Part shown: in pieces, positions 1-7,424 of the stretch
Position numbering within the stretch: the first letter of the stretch is position 1
How the letters are laid out: each line of letters starts with the position of its first letter
DNA from: Pseudomonadota bacterium
GTDB lineage: Bacteria > Pseudomonadota > Alphaproteobacteria > Caulobacterales > Caulobacteraceae
NCBI GenBank assembly: GCA_023436945.1
Contig: JAEZHG010000315.1
Span: forward strand, 1 to 12,505
Reading direction: 5' to 3'
DNA length: 12,505 nucleotides
The notes under the pieces: generated by a model
What the model was told of the DNA's origin: nothing
The model's database searches: none
Seen by the model: only the letters and a program-made list of their open reading frames with translations
Made by a program: the position numbers and the translations under genes

Positions 1-174
1 CCACTCGTCCCAGTTCCAGATGTGGATGTCGGTGCCGCAAACAGCCGTGCGGCGCACGCGGATCAGCACATCCTCCGGTCCCATTTCAGGGATCGGTGCG
101 GTGATCATTTCCAGACCTTCGGCGGGCTTGGTCTTCGCCAGCGCCTTCATTTCGCCAGTGGGGTAGCTGGTCAT
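1..174 (-). CDS. tdh: L-threonine 3-dehydrogenase, N-terminal part (runs off the left edge)
   Basis: Only the first 58 codons are present. Tdh is a cytoplasmic zinc-dependent, NAD-linked medium-chain dehydrogenase that oxidises L-threonine to 2-amino-3-ketobutyrate, the substrate of the Kbl enzyme encoded immediately upstream. The visible segment contains [13 protein letters not shown], then [20 protein letters not shown]. This matches the start of known Tdh proteins, including the Cys of the AVCGTD motif that binds the catalytic zinc (residue 46) and the following THIHxWNW-type stretch. The ATG at 174 overlaps the kbl stop as ATGA. A GGAG seven bases upstream supports this start, although Tdh of other bacteria usually begins at the internal MKAL (residue 9 here). 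The pair is evidently co-transcribed and translationally coupled. The family call is safe from both sequence and neighbour; the catalytic core and NAD-binding fold lie outside the window. Confidence 0.95.
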   Translation of the reverse strand, partial: MTSYPTGEMKALAKTKPAEGLEMITAPIPEMGPEDVLIRVRRTAVCGTDIHIWNWDEW

Positions 175-1376
175 TTGATAACTCCGAGTTCCTTACCCGC
201 TTGGGTGAAGGCTTCGACCGCTTGGTCGATCTGTTCAAAGGTATGGGCCGCCGACATCTGGGTGCGGATACGGGCCGCGCCTCGTGGTACGACAGGGAAG
301 CTGAAGCCGATCACATAGACGCCCAGTTCCAGCAGGCGCGCCGCCATGTCCTGCGCCAGCTTGGCATCGCCCAGCATGACCGGAATGATCGGATGCTCGC
401 CTGGCAGCAGGTCGAAACCGGCCTCGGCCATCTTGGAGCGGAAACGCTGGGCGTTGGCGAACAGCTGGTCGCGAAGCTTGTCGCCCTCTTCGCCCGCCGC
501 GATGCGGATGGCTTCCAGCGACGAGCCGCAGACCGAGGGGGCCAGCGCGTTCGAGAACAGGTAAGGACGCGCGCGCTGCTTCAGCAGGGCCACCACATTG
601 GCATTGGCGCAGATAAAGCCGCCCATCGCCCCGCCCAGCGCCTTGCCGAAGGTGCCGGTGACGAAATCGACCTTCACGTCATTATGCGCGAACGAGCCAC
701 GGCCTTTCGGACCAAGGAAGCCCGTGGCGTGGCAATCATCGACCATGATGAGCGCGCCATACTGGTCGGCCAGCTTACGGATCTCGTCCAGCTTGCCGAT
801 GTAGCCGTCCATCGAGAAAGCACCGTCGGTGGCGATGATGATATCGCGGGCACCGTCGGCGCGGGCCTGTTTCAGTTGCGCCTCAAGGTCCGCCATGTCC
901 GAGTTGGCGAAGCGATAACGCTTGGCCTTGCACAGACGCACGCCGTCGATGATCGAGGCGTGGTTCAGGCTGTCGGAAACAATCGCGTCTTCTGCGCCGA
1001 ACAGAGGCTCGAAGATGCCGCCATTGGCATCGAACGCGGCGGCGAACAGGATGGTGTCCTCAAAGCCGAGATAGTCGGCGATGGCCCGCTCCAGTTCCTT
1101 GTGGATTTCCAGCGTGCCGCAGATGAAGCGGACTGATGCGGTACCCGCACCCCACTTTTCCTGCGCCTTGATACCGGCCTGGGTGACGCGCTCGTCACCG
1201 GCGAGGCCGAGGTAGTTGTTGGCGCAGAAGTTCAGCACATCGCGGCCATTGACCGAGATCACCGGTCCTTGGCGCGAGGCGATCACACGCTCGGGCTTGG
1301 TCAGGCCTTGGGAGTCAATGTCCGCCAGCTCGGCAGAAACACGTTCATAGAATGCAGGATTCGCAGATTGGGTCAT
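171..1376 (-). CDS. kbl: glycine C-acetyltransferase (2-amino-3-ketobutyrate CoA ligase)
   Basis: Kbl is a cytoplasmic PLP enzyme of the alpha-oxoamine synthase family. It cleaves 2-amino-3-ketobutyrate with CoA to glycine and acetyl-CoA, the second step of threonine degradation after Tdh. The 401-residue product is close to the usual ~398 and follows E. coli Kbl along its whole length. Recognisable segments are [10 protein letters not shown] (residues 49-58), SVRFICGT (81-88), [19 protein letters not shown] (137-155), VDDCHATGF (212-220) and the Schiff-base lysine K245 in [10 protein letters not shown]139, D213 and H216 sit where the family's PLP-contacting residues lie, and RTQMSAAHT (371-379) is the conserved C-terminal motif. 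The start at 1376 gives an N-terminus of normal length, but no strong Shine-Dalgarno is visible. The gene is 54 bp downstream of the lipoprotein gene, so it may have its own promoter (a TTTAATAAT stretch at about 1402-1410 is one weak candidate) or be read through from it. Its stop overlaps the tdh start. Confidence 0.97.
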   Translation of the reverse strand: MTQSANPAFYERVSAELADIDSQGLTKPERVIASRQGPVISVNGRDVLNFCANNYLGLAGDERVTQAGIKAQEKWGAGTASVRFICGTLEIHKELERAIADYLGFEDTILFAAAFDANGGIFEPLFGAEDAIVSDSLNHASIIDGVRLCKAKRYRFANSDMADLEAQLKQARADGARDIIIATDGAFSMDGYIGKLDEIRKLADQYGALIMVDDCHATGFLGPKGRGSFAHNDVKVDFVTGTFGKALGGAMGGFICANANVVALLKQRARPYLFSNALAPSVCGSSLEAIRIAAGEEGDKLRDQLFANAQRFRSKMAEAGFDLLPGEHPIIPVMLGDAKLAQDMAARLLELGVYVIGFSFPVVPRGAARIRTQMSAAHTFEQIDQAVEAFTQAGKELGVIK

Positions 1377-1430
1377 GTTTGCTCGCTACGCTGAATTTCG
1401 AGATTATTAAACCCCTGCTATGCGGAACAT

Positions 1431-2264
1431 CTAGTCGGTTTTTCGATCCTCGTTTGCCAAGGGTCTAAAGGGCGACAAGACGACGCCCCTTCCGCAGGCC
1501 CCGAACACCTGATCCGGCGGGGTCAGAGTGCCGCCACCGGGGGCGCTGAGCGACAGCGATCCGACCATGGGGCAAGGGTCATTACCCTTCGTTTCATCAG
1601 GGATGACGCTCCAGCCGACATGGAACATGACCGAGCGTTCCTTGGTCAGGGTCTGGCGCTGTTCGACGTTTTCGGTGCCGAAATAGCTGTCGGTCGTGCG
1701 GTTAAGGGCGGGCGCGGGCTTACCGCCCCTGCCCTCCAGCTTCACCGTCGGCCATGCGGGCAGCAGGCACGGCTGGTCGCCCTTGAGGGTCAGTTCATAG
1801 GTCTGCTGGCGGTGGCCCATGCCTGCGTCCGTATCACCCACCTTCAGATCAATCTGCTGGGCGCGGCAGGGGGCCAGACCCGGCTCCGGCGCAGCAGAAA
1901 CCTGCTGGCGGTTGCAGACCTCGACCGCCTCGGTGCCACGATAGAGCGTGCCTTGCTCGAGATCGCCCGTGCGATGCACCGCCCAGCGATACTCGGCATT
2001 GCGATAGGATGCGCCGCTGTTCACGGCCTCGCCCTGAAGGTTCAGCGTCTGGCCGTCATAGTTGAGGTGCAGCGTCCGCGCACCGTCCAGCGTCACCTTC
2101 ATCTCCGTGCCGCTCTCGCAGGAATAGCTGACGCTTGAGACCTCAGGTTCGGGCGGCACAATCAGGGCGCTGCCCGTATCGCCACTCTGGTCGGTCTGGG
2201 TTTCCGCCTGACACGCCGCCATCACAGGCAGGATCAACAGAAGCGATGCTGGTTTGAGGTTCAT
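1431..2264 (-). CDS. probable lipoprotein: MliC-like lysozyme-inhibitor domain fused to DUF4232
   Basis: The 277-residue product has a short charged N-terminus, a hydrophobic stretch (SLLLILPV) and a lipobox-like VMAAC with Cys18. It is therefore probably a lipoprotein, although Met at -3 is uncommon. Residues ~46-119 look like MliC, the membrane-bound inhibitor of c-type lysozyme: YSC near the start (C49), the SGxxY loop (S83-Y87) that in known inhibitors enters the lysozyme active site, and a closing Cys (C117). Residues ~133-265 resemble DUF4232: CRAQQIDL, the GHRQQTYELTL strand, PCLLPAWPTVKL, and further Cys at 166, 231 and 257. DUF4232 has no assigned function; it is known mostly from secreted or lipid-anchored proteins. 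I chose the ATG at 2264. An in-frame GTG at 2288 (eight residues earlier, with AAAGG upstream) is possible. The gene is divergent from the zinc receptor and 54 bp upstream of kbl. Lysozyme inhibition is inferred from the domain only. Confidence 0.75.
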   Translation of the reverse strand: MNLKPASLLLILPVMAACQAETQTDQSGDTGSALIVPPEPEVSSVSYSCESGTEMKVTLDGARTLHLNYDGQTLNLQGEAVNSGASYRNAEYRWAVHRTGDLEQGTLYRGTEAVEVCNRQQVSAAPEPGLAPCRAQQIDLKVGDTDAGMGHRQQTYELTLKGDQPCLLPAWPTVKLEGRGGKPAPALNRTTDSYFGTENVEQRQTLTKERSVMFHVGWSVIPDETKGNDPCPMVGSLSLSAPGGGTLTPPDQVFGACGRGVVLSPFRPLANEDRKTD

Positions 2265-2361
2265 GAGACTGTCCCGATGGGGCCGCACCCGAACGGCCTT
2301 TCAGACGGTCAACGCCCCATCGCGGCGGATTGCTCCGTAATCTTACAAGAAAGATACTTGC

Positions 2362-2384
2362 GTTATGATATACTATAACATATC
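2362..2384. promoter_or_regulatory. candidate Zur operator (two overlapping 18-bp palindromes)
   Basis: GTTATGATATACTATAAC (2362-2379) is an inverted repeat with 14 of 18 symmetric positions, and GATATACTATAACATATC (2367-2384) is a second one, also 14 of 18, offset by five bases. The GTTAT..TATA..ATAAC core resembles operators of the zinc regulator Zur. It lies 68 bp upstream of a ZnuD-type zinc receptor, the expected target. Possible -10 elements (TATGAT at 2364, TATACT at 2369, ACTATAAC at 2372) fall inside the palindrome, so a bound repressor would block polymerase. No clear -35 element is visible. The site is in the 187-bp gap shared with the divergent lipoprotein gene and could act on both. 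The Zur assignment is an inference. Confidence 0.6.
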
Positions 2385-2402
2385 ACCGCTGCGTGCTCTC
2401 CA

Positions 2403-2419
2403 GTCCCGAAGAACGGGAC
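2403..2419 (+). other. small perfect hairpin in the leader of the zinc receptor gene
   Basis: GTCCCG (2403-2408) and CGGGAC (2414-2419) form a perfect 6-bp stem around an AAGAA loop. It lies between the candidate Zur operator and the start codon, so it would be in the 5' untranslated RNA. It has no U-tract, so it is not a terminator. It may shield the mRNA end or have no role. Confidence 0.35.
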
Positions 2420-2451
2420 GGAGCGATATGATATCTGTGGGATCAGTAAAC

Positions 2452-4542
2452 ATGACGACCAAGCGACTTCTCCTCTCCGCAAGCGTGCTTTCCGTCATGA
2501 GCGTGTGTGGCACTGCCTACGCCGCCGAGGACCAGAACCGTAACACTCAAGACCCGCACGACCACGTGACCGAGGTTGAGGAAGTGATCGTCCGCGCCCT
2601 GCCGCTGGGCCGTTCGGGTGATGATGTCGGTTCGCACGTTTCGCTGCTGAGCGGTGATGATCTGGTTCATCGCCGTGCCGCCACCCTTGGTGACACCCTG
2701 TCCAGCCTGCCGGGCGTGAACTCGGATGCTTTCGGTGGCGGTGCCAGCCGTCCGGTGGTGCGCGGCCAGACCAGCCCGCGCGTGAAGGTGCTGTCGGAGG
2801 GCGCAGCCCTGATCGACGCTTCTGAAGTTTCGCCGGACCACGCCGTATCGGGCGAACCAATGCTGCTGGAAGGCATTGAAATCCTGCGCGGCCCGTCGGC
2901 CCTTCTTTATGGTGGCGGCGCTATTGGTGGCGCAGTGAACCTGCTGGACAAGAAAATCCCGACCCGCATTCCTGTGAACGGCGGTGAAGGCGTGATCGAA
3001 TACCGCCACGGCACTGTGAACGACGAGAACACCGGCGTGGTGGGCGTTACGGTTGGTGCGGGCCAGTTTGCCCTGCGCCTTGAGGCCGTTGGCCGCCAGA
3101 GCGACGACTACAAGATTCCGGACGACGAGCACGACCGTCTGGAAGGCTCCTATAACGACACCTTCACCGGCACGATCGGTGCCTCGTGGATTGGTGACAA
3201 GGGCTATCTGGGCGCGGCCTATACCGAACAGACCAGCACCTATGGTCTGGCGGGACACAGCCACGAGTTCGCCAGTTGCCACCCGCACGGCACCCATCTG
3301 CACTGCGGTGGCCATGATGATCACGGCCACGACCATGGTGATGATGACCACGGCGACGATCATGACCACGATCACGACCACCACCACCCTGCCCCTGAGG
3401 TTCGCCTGAAGAGCAAGCGCGTGGACGTGCGGGGCGAGTTGAACAACCCGTTCAACGGCGTCGAGCGTATCCGCCTGCGCGCGGGCCACACCGACTATCG
3501 CCACTCGGAAGTCGAAGAGGGTGAAACCCTCACCACCTTCACCAACATGGGCTATGACGGCCGTCTGGAAATCCAGCACAGCGAGTGGAACGGACTGCGC
3601 GGCGTGGTCGGTGCCCAGATCAGCCACAGCGATTTTGCGGCTGTGGGTCTGGAATCCTATCTGCGCCCGACCGAGACCGACAATTTCGGCATCTTCCTGA
3701 TGGAAGAATACGAGGTCGGTAACTGGCACCTTGAGGGTGCGATCCGCAAGGAATGGCAGGAAGTTGCCCTCGACGGTCAGGACGCCATCGAACACGATCC
3801 GCTGTCGGTTTCAGCCTCGGCAGTCTGGCACTTCACGCCGGGCTGGAGCGCCGCCCTTTCGGTTGCCCGCTCGCAACGCGCGCCGTCTGCTCAAGAACTG
3901 TACGCCCGCGGCGTCCACCTTGCGACCAACACCTACGAGATCGGTACGCCCGACCTTGATCTGGAAACCGCCCACTCGTTCGAAGTCACCCTACGCAAGC
4001 GTGAAGGCAACCTGACCGGCTCGGTCAGCGCCTATCACTATGACTATTCGGACTACATCTTCGCCAATACGCTGGACCAGCACGAGGACTTCCGCCTGAT
4101 CCGCTACGAACAGGCCGATGCCAAATTCACCGGCATCGAGGGCGAACTGACCCAGAAGATCACCCCGTGGCTCGATGTCACTGTCTTTGGTGACTATGTG
4201 AAGGCCGAACTGTCGGGCGGCGATAATCTGCCGCGTATTCCGGGTGGCCGTCTGGGCGCGCGCGTCTCGGCCTTCCAGGGTCCGTGGTCGGGTGATGTGG
4301 AGTACACCCGTGTGTTCAAACAGGATCGCATCGCCGATTTCGAAAAGGAAACGCCGGGCTACAACCTGCTCAACGCGACCGTCGCCTATGATTTTGACGT
4401 AATGCAAAACGCCTCGGCCCAGATCTTCCTGCGCGGTTCGAACCTGCTGGACGAACGCGCCTGGAGCCACGCGTCCTTCCTTGGCGAACGCGCTCCGATC
4501 CGTGGTCGCAGCCTGACCGCAGGGGTGCGTGTGCGTTTCTAA
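2452..4542 (+). CDS. znuD: ZnuD-type TonB-dependent outer-membrane zinc receptor
   Basis: A 696-residue outer-membrane receptor expected to import zinc using TonB/ExbBD energy. It has a signal peptide (MTTKRLLLSASVLSVMSV..AYA, cleavage near residue 25), a TonB-box-like EEVIVRALP (43-51) and a plug at about 58-168 with LSSLPGV, RPVVRGQ and EILRGPSALLYGGGAIGGAVN. The 22-strand-type barrel ends in VRVRF with a terminal Phe. The zinc clue is a loop at residues 269-312 with 17 His, many Asp and two Cys (C276, C285). It includes CHPHGTHLHCGG, very like the zinc-binding loop of Neisseria ZnuD. I chose the ATG at 2452 because it gives a standard signal peptide. An ATG at 2428, closely preceded by GGACGGAG, would add eight residues, and the ATG at 2365 lies inside the operator. 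Regulation by Zur is likely from the palindromes upstream. Cobalt, nickel or another metal cannot be excluded. Confidence 0.88.
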   Translation: MTTKRLLLSASVLSVMSVCGTAYAAEDQNRNTQDPHDHVTEVEEVIVRALPLGRSGDDVGSHVSLLSGDDLVHRRAATLGDTLSSLPGVNSDAFGGGASRPVVRGQTSPRVKVLSEGAALIDASEVSPDHAVSGEPMLLEGIEILRGPSALLYGGGAIGGAVNLLDKKIPTRIPVNGGEGVIEYRHGTVNDENTGVVGVTVGAGQFALRLEAVGRQSDDYKIPDDEHDRLEGSYNDTFTGTIGASWIGDKGYLGAAYTEQTSTYGLAGHSHEFASCHPHGTHLHCGGHDDHGHDHGDDDHGDDHDHDHDHHHPAPEVRLKSKRVDVRGELNNPFNGVERIRLRAGHTDYRHSEVEEGETLTTFTNMGYDGRLEIQHSEWNGLRGVVGAQISHSDFAAVGLESYLRPTETDNFGIFLMEEYEVGNWHLEGAIRKEWQEVALDGQDAIEHDPLSVSASAVWHFTPGWSAALSVARSQRAPSAQELYARGVHLATNTYEIGTPDLDLETAHSFEVTLRKREGNLTGSVSAYHYDYSDYIFANTLDQHEDFRLIRYEQADAKFTGIEGELTQKITPWLDVTVFGDYVKAELSGGDNLPRIPGGRLGARVSAFQGPWSGDVEYTRVFKQDRIADFEKETPGYNLLNATVAYDFDVMQNASAQIFLRGSNLLDERAWSHASFLGERAPIRGRSLTAGVRVRF
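3256..3387 (+). repeat. His/Asp-rich low-complexity tract in the zinc receptor
   Basis: Codons 269-312 of the receptor are dominated by CAC/CAT and GAC/GAT. The second half (from about 3316) is an imperfect run of His-Asp units ending in three consecutive His codons. The encoded segment is expected to be an extracellular metal-collecting loop. Such near-repetitive DNA can change length by replication slippage, so its size may vary between strains. Confidence 0.8.
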
Positions 4543-4570
4543 CCACACGACATCACAGAGTTGAAAATAG

Positions 4571-4600
4571 TGGGGACGGGATCGACGGATTCCGTCCCCA
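4571..4600 (+). terminator. transcription terminator after the zinc receptor gene
   Basis: GGGGACGGGATC pairs with GATTCCGTCCCC around a GACG tetraloop. This gives a 12-bp stem with one G-T wobble, and a flanking T-A pair extends it to 13. It starts 28 bp after the stop codon. The plus-strand T-run is short (TTT, then GCGTTTG), while TTTT follows on the minus strand, so strength may be moderate and partly bidirectional. It separates the two receptor genes into distinct transcripts. Confidence 0.75.
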
Positions 4601-4607
4601 TTTGCGT

Positions 4608-4634
4608 TTGGAGATCAAAGTTTGCTGCTAAAGC
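4608..4634 (+). promoter_or_regulatory. candidate promoter of the second receptor gene
   Basis: TTGGAG (4608-4613) and GCTAAAGC (4627-4634), 13 bp apart, resemble the Caulobacter housekeeping promoter pattern (TTGACG, 10-14 bp, GCTANAWC). They lie directly after the terminator of the previous gene and about 130 bp before the start codon, where a promoter is needed. The -35 match is only partial. The rest of the 221-bp gap (4543-4763) shows no gene or other clear element. Confidence 0.35.
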
Positions 4635-4763
4635 TCTGAATGAACACAAAAGCTTCGCTGTTAGTGAGCGGTTCAGACAACGTTCACACGGCGCGGCGCA
4701 GTAAGACTGCAACAACGCCAATTCACCGGTCTCCTCCCTCCGGTGCATTTTACGGAAAACTCT

Positions 4764-7373
4764 ATGTCGCCTGTCACGCTTTTGCTTGCCATCGCCTCTG
4801 TCGCCAATCCGGCGAACGACGTCGCCACCCAGCAACAGGTCGAACCCGCTCATTCTCCGGTTCAGGAATCCACCCAGCAATCCACGCAGGAAGATACCTA
4901 TGACCTCGGCACGCTGGACGCGGTGGTTACCTCGCGTCGCGGTGCGGCTCTGGGCGGCTATGAACCCGAAGCTGTTCTGGATGCCGAGCAACTGAAGGCC
5001 TATGGCGCAGGCACCATCGAGGAACTGATGAGCCTGCTGGAGCCTCTGACCCGCTCCTCGCGCGGTGGCTCGCCGGTGTTCCTCGTCAACGGCCGCCGCA
5101 TCTCCGGCTTCCAGGAAATTCGCGGCATCCCGCCCGAGGCCATTGAACGCACCGAAATCCTGCCGGAAGAAACCGCCCTGTCCTACGGCTATACTGCCGA
5201 CCAGCGCGTGGTGAACTTCGTGCTGAAGGAGAACTTCCGCTCGGTCGCCCTGCAAGGTCAGGTGAAGCGCCCGTTCGAGGGTGGCCGCACCCAGGGCGAG
5301 GTCGAGACCAACATTGTCCGCATCGGTGGCACCCAGCGCTGGACGCTGGACCTCGAATACCTCGCAGACAGCCCGCTGTATGAAACCGAGCGCGATATCG
5401 AACGTCGCGTCGGCGATAATGTTGTCGGCGTTACGCCCGAAGAACTTCTGGCCTACCAGACCCTCAGCCCGCGCCGTCGCGGCTATGAGGTCAGCGGCTC
5501 CTACAAGCGCGATCTGGAAAGCGGCATCGGCCTGACCGTCAGCGGCAACATCCAGCAGAACAACCGCCAGACCTATCTGGGCCTGCCGGGCATTTCTGTC
5601 GAACTGCCTTCGACCAGCCCGTTCTCGCCCTATGCCGATGATGTGCGCGTACAGCGTCTGGTGGATATGCCCGGTGCCCTGAAGCGTGACAGCGACAGCC
5701 TGACCGCCAATATCAACGCCCTTGCCGACGGCTATGCCGGCGAATGGCGCTGGACCGTCAGCGGCGGCATCAAGCGCAGCGAAACCGAGACCACGACGGG
5801 CCGCGGTTTTGACACTGCCGCCTTCAACGCGGGCGTCGCCAATGGCACCATCGACCCGTTCGGCAATATCGCATCGCTGCCGCTGCGCCCGAATGACGAA
5901 GCCAAGTCGATCAACACCTCGGCTAATGTCGAGGGCGTGATCAACGGTGCCCTGTGGCAAGCCCCTGCGGGTGCGCTGAATGCCACCTTCAAGGGCGGCT
6001 TCGACACCCAGAAGCAGGAAGCTGAAAACCTGCGCGACGGTGTTTTCACCGACCGCAGCCTGTCGCGTGACCGTTTCAGCGTCTCGGGCAACTTCAACCT
6101 GCCGCTGTTCAACACGGACATGGAAGGCTTCGAAAAGTTTGGCACCCTGTCGGCCAATCTGAACATTCAGGCCGAGGAACTGTCGGACTTCGGCGGTCTG
6201 AACAAGTGGACCGTGGGCCTGAACTATGCTCCCATCGAAGCCCTGAACTTCACCGCCTCCTATGCGGATGAACAGTCGGCTCCGTCCATGGCACAGCTTA
6301 ACGATCCGGTTCTGACGACGCCGAACGTTCCGGTCTATGACTTCGTCTCCGGCCAGACGGTCATCATCAACCGTATCGAAGGCGGCAACCAGGGTCTGTC
6401 GGCTGAGGACAAGTCGATCCTGCGTCTGGGCGTCAACTGGACCCCACTGAAGGACAAGGACCTGCGTCTGACGGCCAACTATACCCGCACCCAGACCGAT
6501 GGCGTCATTGCCTCCTTCCCGACCATCACGCCGGAACTGGAAGCCGCCCTGCCGGATCGTTTCGAGCGTGACGCGTTCGGCAATCTGCTGCGCATCGATG
6601 CGCGCCCGCTGAACTTCGACAGCAGTCTGAAGGAAGAAATCCGCTGGGGTCTGAACTTCTCGACCGCCTTTGGTAAGCCTGATCCGGTCGCCATGGCCCG
6701 TCAGCGCGGTCAGGGCCGTCCTGAAGGCGCGGGTGGCCCGCCTCCGGGTGCTCCGATGGGTGGTCCGCAAGGTGGCCCGCCTCCTGGTGCAGGCCAAGGC
6801 GGTGGTCCGCGCATGGCCATGGGTCCGGGCGGCGGTGGTCCGCGCATGGGCGGCGGTGGCCGTGGCGGTCGCGGCGGCCAGATGCAGCCGGGCCAAGGCC
6901 GCTTCAACGTCAGCCTTTATCACACCTATCGCATGACCGACGAGATCACGATCCGCGACGGCCTGCCGGTCATCGACCTGCTGGATGGTGGCGCGACGGG
7001 TTCGCGTGGTGGCCAGTCGCGCAACGAACTTCAGCTTCAGGCTGGCGTGTTCAAGAGCGGCATGGGTGCGTTCCTGAACGCCAACTGGGCCGAGGGCACG
7101 CGCGTTTCGGGCGGCACCTCGGGCGACCTGAACTTCTCGGATCTGGCGACTGTGAACCTGAACATGTTCGCGGACCTTGGCCAGCGCACCAAGTGGGTCG
7201 AGAAGTTCCCGTGGCTGCAAGGCTCGCGCGTTTCGATCGGCATCGAAAATATCTTCGACGAGAAGATCAAGGTGACGGACTCGCTGGGCAACACGCCCCT
7301 GTCCTACCAGCCGGACTATATGGACCCGATGGGCCGCACCTTCCGGATCAACTTCCGCAAGATCATCTTCTAA
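4764..7373 (+). CDS. TonB-dependent outer-membrane receptor, substrate unknown, with Gly/Pro-rich insertion
   Basis: An 869-residue product with the layout of a TonB-dependent receptor. After a hydrophobic leader (PVTLLLAIASVANPA) comes a Gln/Thr/Ser-rich linker (20-47), then a possible TonB box LDAVVTSRR (51-59). A compact plug spans about 60-155, with TIEELMSLLEPL, PVFLVNGRRISGFQEIRGIPPEAIERTEILP and VVNFVLKE. A long barrel follows, ending in FRINFRKIIF with a terminal Phe. Residues 644-713 are a Gly/Pro/Arg-rich insertion between barrel strands. The plug is shorter than in siderophore receptors and I recognise no substrate motif. The ATG at 4764 is preceded by ACGGAAAA. An in-frame GTG at 4743 would add seven residues. 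With either start the leader has no Lys or Arg before its hydrophobic core, which is unusual for a signal peptide. The gene appears monocistronic, between two terminators. The family call is firm; the ligand is not predictable. Confidence 0.85.
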   Translation: MSPVTLLLAIASVANPANDVATQQQVEPAHSPVQESTQQSTQEDTYDLGTLDAVVTSRRGAALGGYEPEAVLDAEQLKAYGAGTIEELMSLLEPLTRSSRGGSPVFLVNGRRISGFQEIRGIPPEAIERTEILPEETALSYGYTADQRVVNFVLKENFRSVALQGQVKRPFEGGRTQGEVETNIVRIGGTQRWTLDLEYLADSPLYETERDIERRVGDNVVGVTPEELLAYQTLSPRRRGYEVSGSYKRDLESGIGLTVSGNIQQNNRQTYLGLPGISVELPSTSPFSPYADDVRVQRLVDMPGALKRDSDSLTANINALADGYAGEWRWTVSGGIKRSETETTTGRGFDTAAFNAGVANGTIDPFGNIASLPLRPNDEAKSINTSANVEGVINGALWQAPAGALNATFKGGFDTQKQEAENLRDGVFTDRSLSRDRFSVSGNFNLPLFNTDMEGFEKFGTLSANLNIQAEELSDFGGLNKWTVGLNYAPIEALNFTASYADEQSAPSMAQLNDPVLTTPNVPVYDFVSGQTVIINRIEGGNQGLSAEDKSILRLGVNWTPLKDKDLRLTANYTRTQTDGVIASFPTITPELEAALPDRFERDAFGNLLRIDARPLNFDSSLKEEIRWGLNFSTAFGKPDPVAMARQRGQGRPEGAGGPPPGAPMGGPQGGPPPGAGQGGGPRMAMGPGGGGPRMGGGGRGGRGGQMQPGQGRFNVSLYHTYRMTDEITIRDGLPVIDLLDGGATGSRGGQSRNELQLQAGVFKSGMGAFLNANWAEGTRVSGGTSGDLNFSDLATVNLNMFADLGQRTKWVEKFPWLQGSRVSIGIENIFDEKIKVTDSLGNTPLSYQPDYMDPMGRTFRINFRKIIF
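6693..6902 (+). repeat. Gly/Pro-rich low-complexity tract with short direct repeats
   Basis: This tract encodes residues 644-713 of the second receptor, almost entirely Gly, Pro, Arg, Gln, Met and Ala. It contains direct repeats: 6732-6751 and 6771-6790 match at 19 of 20 bases (GGTGGCCCGCCTCC core), and GGTGGTCCGCGCATGG occurs exactly at 6801-6816 and 6834-6849. The pattern suggests growth by local duplication. The encoded segment is probably a disordered loop. Confidence 0.8.
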
Positions 7374-7378
7374 AAACG

Positions 7379-7410
7379 AAAGGCCCGCCGGAAACGGCGG
7401 GCCTTTTTAT
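7379..7410. terminator. strong bidirectional rho-independent terminator
   Basis: AAAGGCCCGCCG pairs perfectly with CGGCGGGCCTTT around a GAAA tetraloop (12-bp stem), followed by a T-rich run on the plus strand. On the minus strand the stem is followed by TTTCGTTTTT. It lies six bases after the second receptor stop and 59 bp past the end of mce, so it can end both converging transcripts. Confidence 0.93.
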
Positions 7411-7424
7411 TTGTATTTTCGTCC

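Noticed and set aside
201-1136. 311-codon plus-strand frame opposite kbl
   Set aside because: Antisense shadow of a conserved enzyme; its translation has no recognisable motif.
2264-2288. GTG at 2288 as start of the lipoprotein gene
   Set aside because: It is possible, with AAAGG upstream, but the ATG at 2264 gives a more standard lipoprotein signal; kept only as an alternative.
2365-2451. N-terminal extension of the zinc receptor from the ATG at 2365
   Set aside because: That ATG lies inside the candidate operator and -10 region, and the extension would bury the signal peptide 29 residues inside.
2443-3795. 450-codon open frame on the minus strand opposite the zinc receptor, with a Val/Ile-rich stretch that looks membrane-like
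   Set aside because: The Val/Ile/Met-rich stretch is simply the complement of the His/Asp codon tract. There is no start context or domain.
4640-4903. 87-codon plus-strand frame starting MNTKASLL, overlapping the start of the second receptor
   Set aside because: It looks like a signal-peptide start, but no hydrophobic core follows. Most of it overlaps the receptor gene in another frame, and the composition is that of a shadow.
6732-6849. Spaced short repeats that could suggest a CRISPR-like array
   Set aside because: The repeats are in frame within a coding Gly/Pro tract, with irregular spacing and no unique spacers.
4539-7220. 893-codon open frame on the minus strand opposite the second TonB receptor
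   Set aside because: It mirrors a G+C-rich gene with strong codon bias. Its translation is low-complexity (Ala/Arg/Gly/Val-rich) with no recognisable domain, while the plus strand has a clear receptor.
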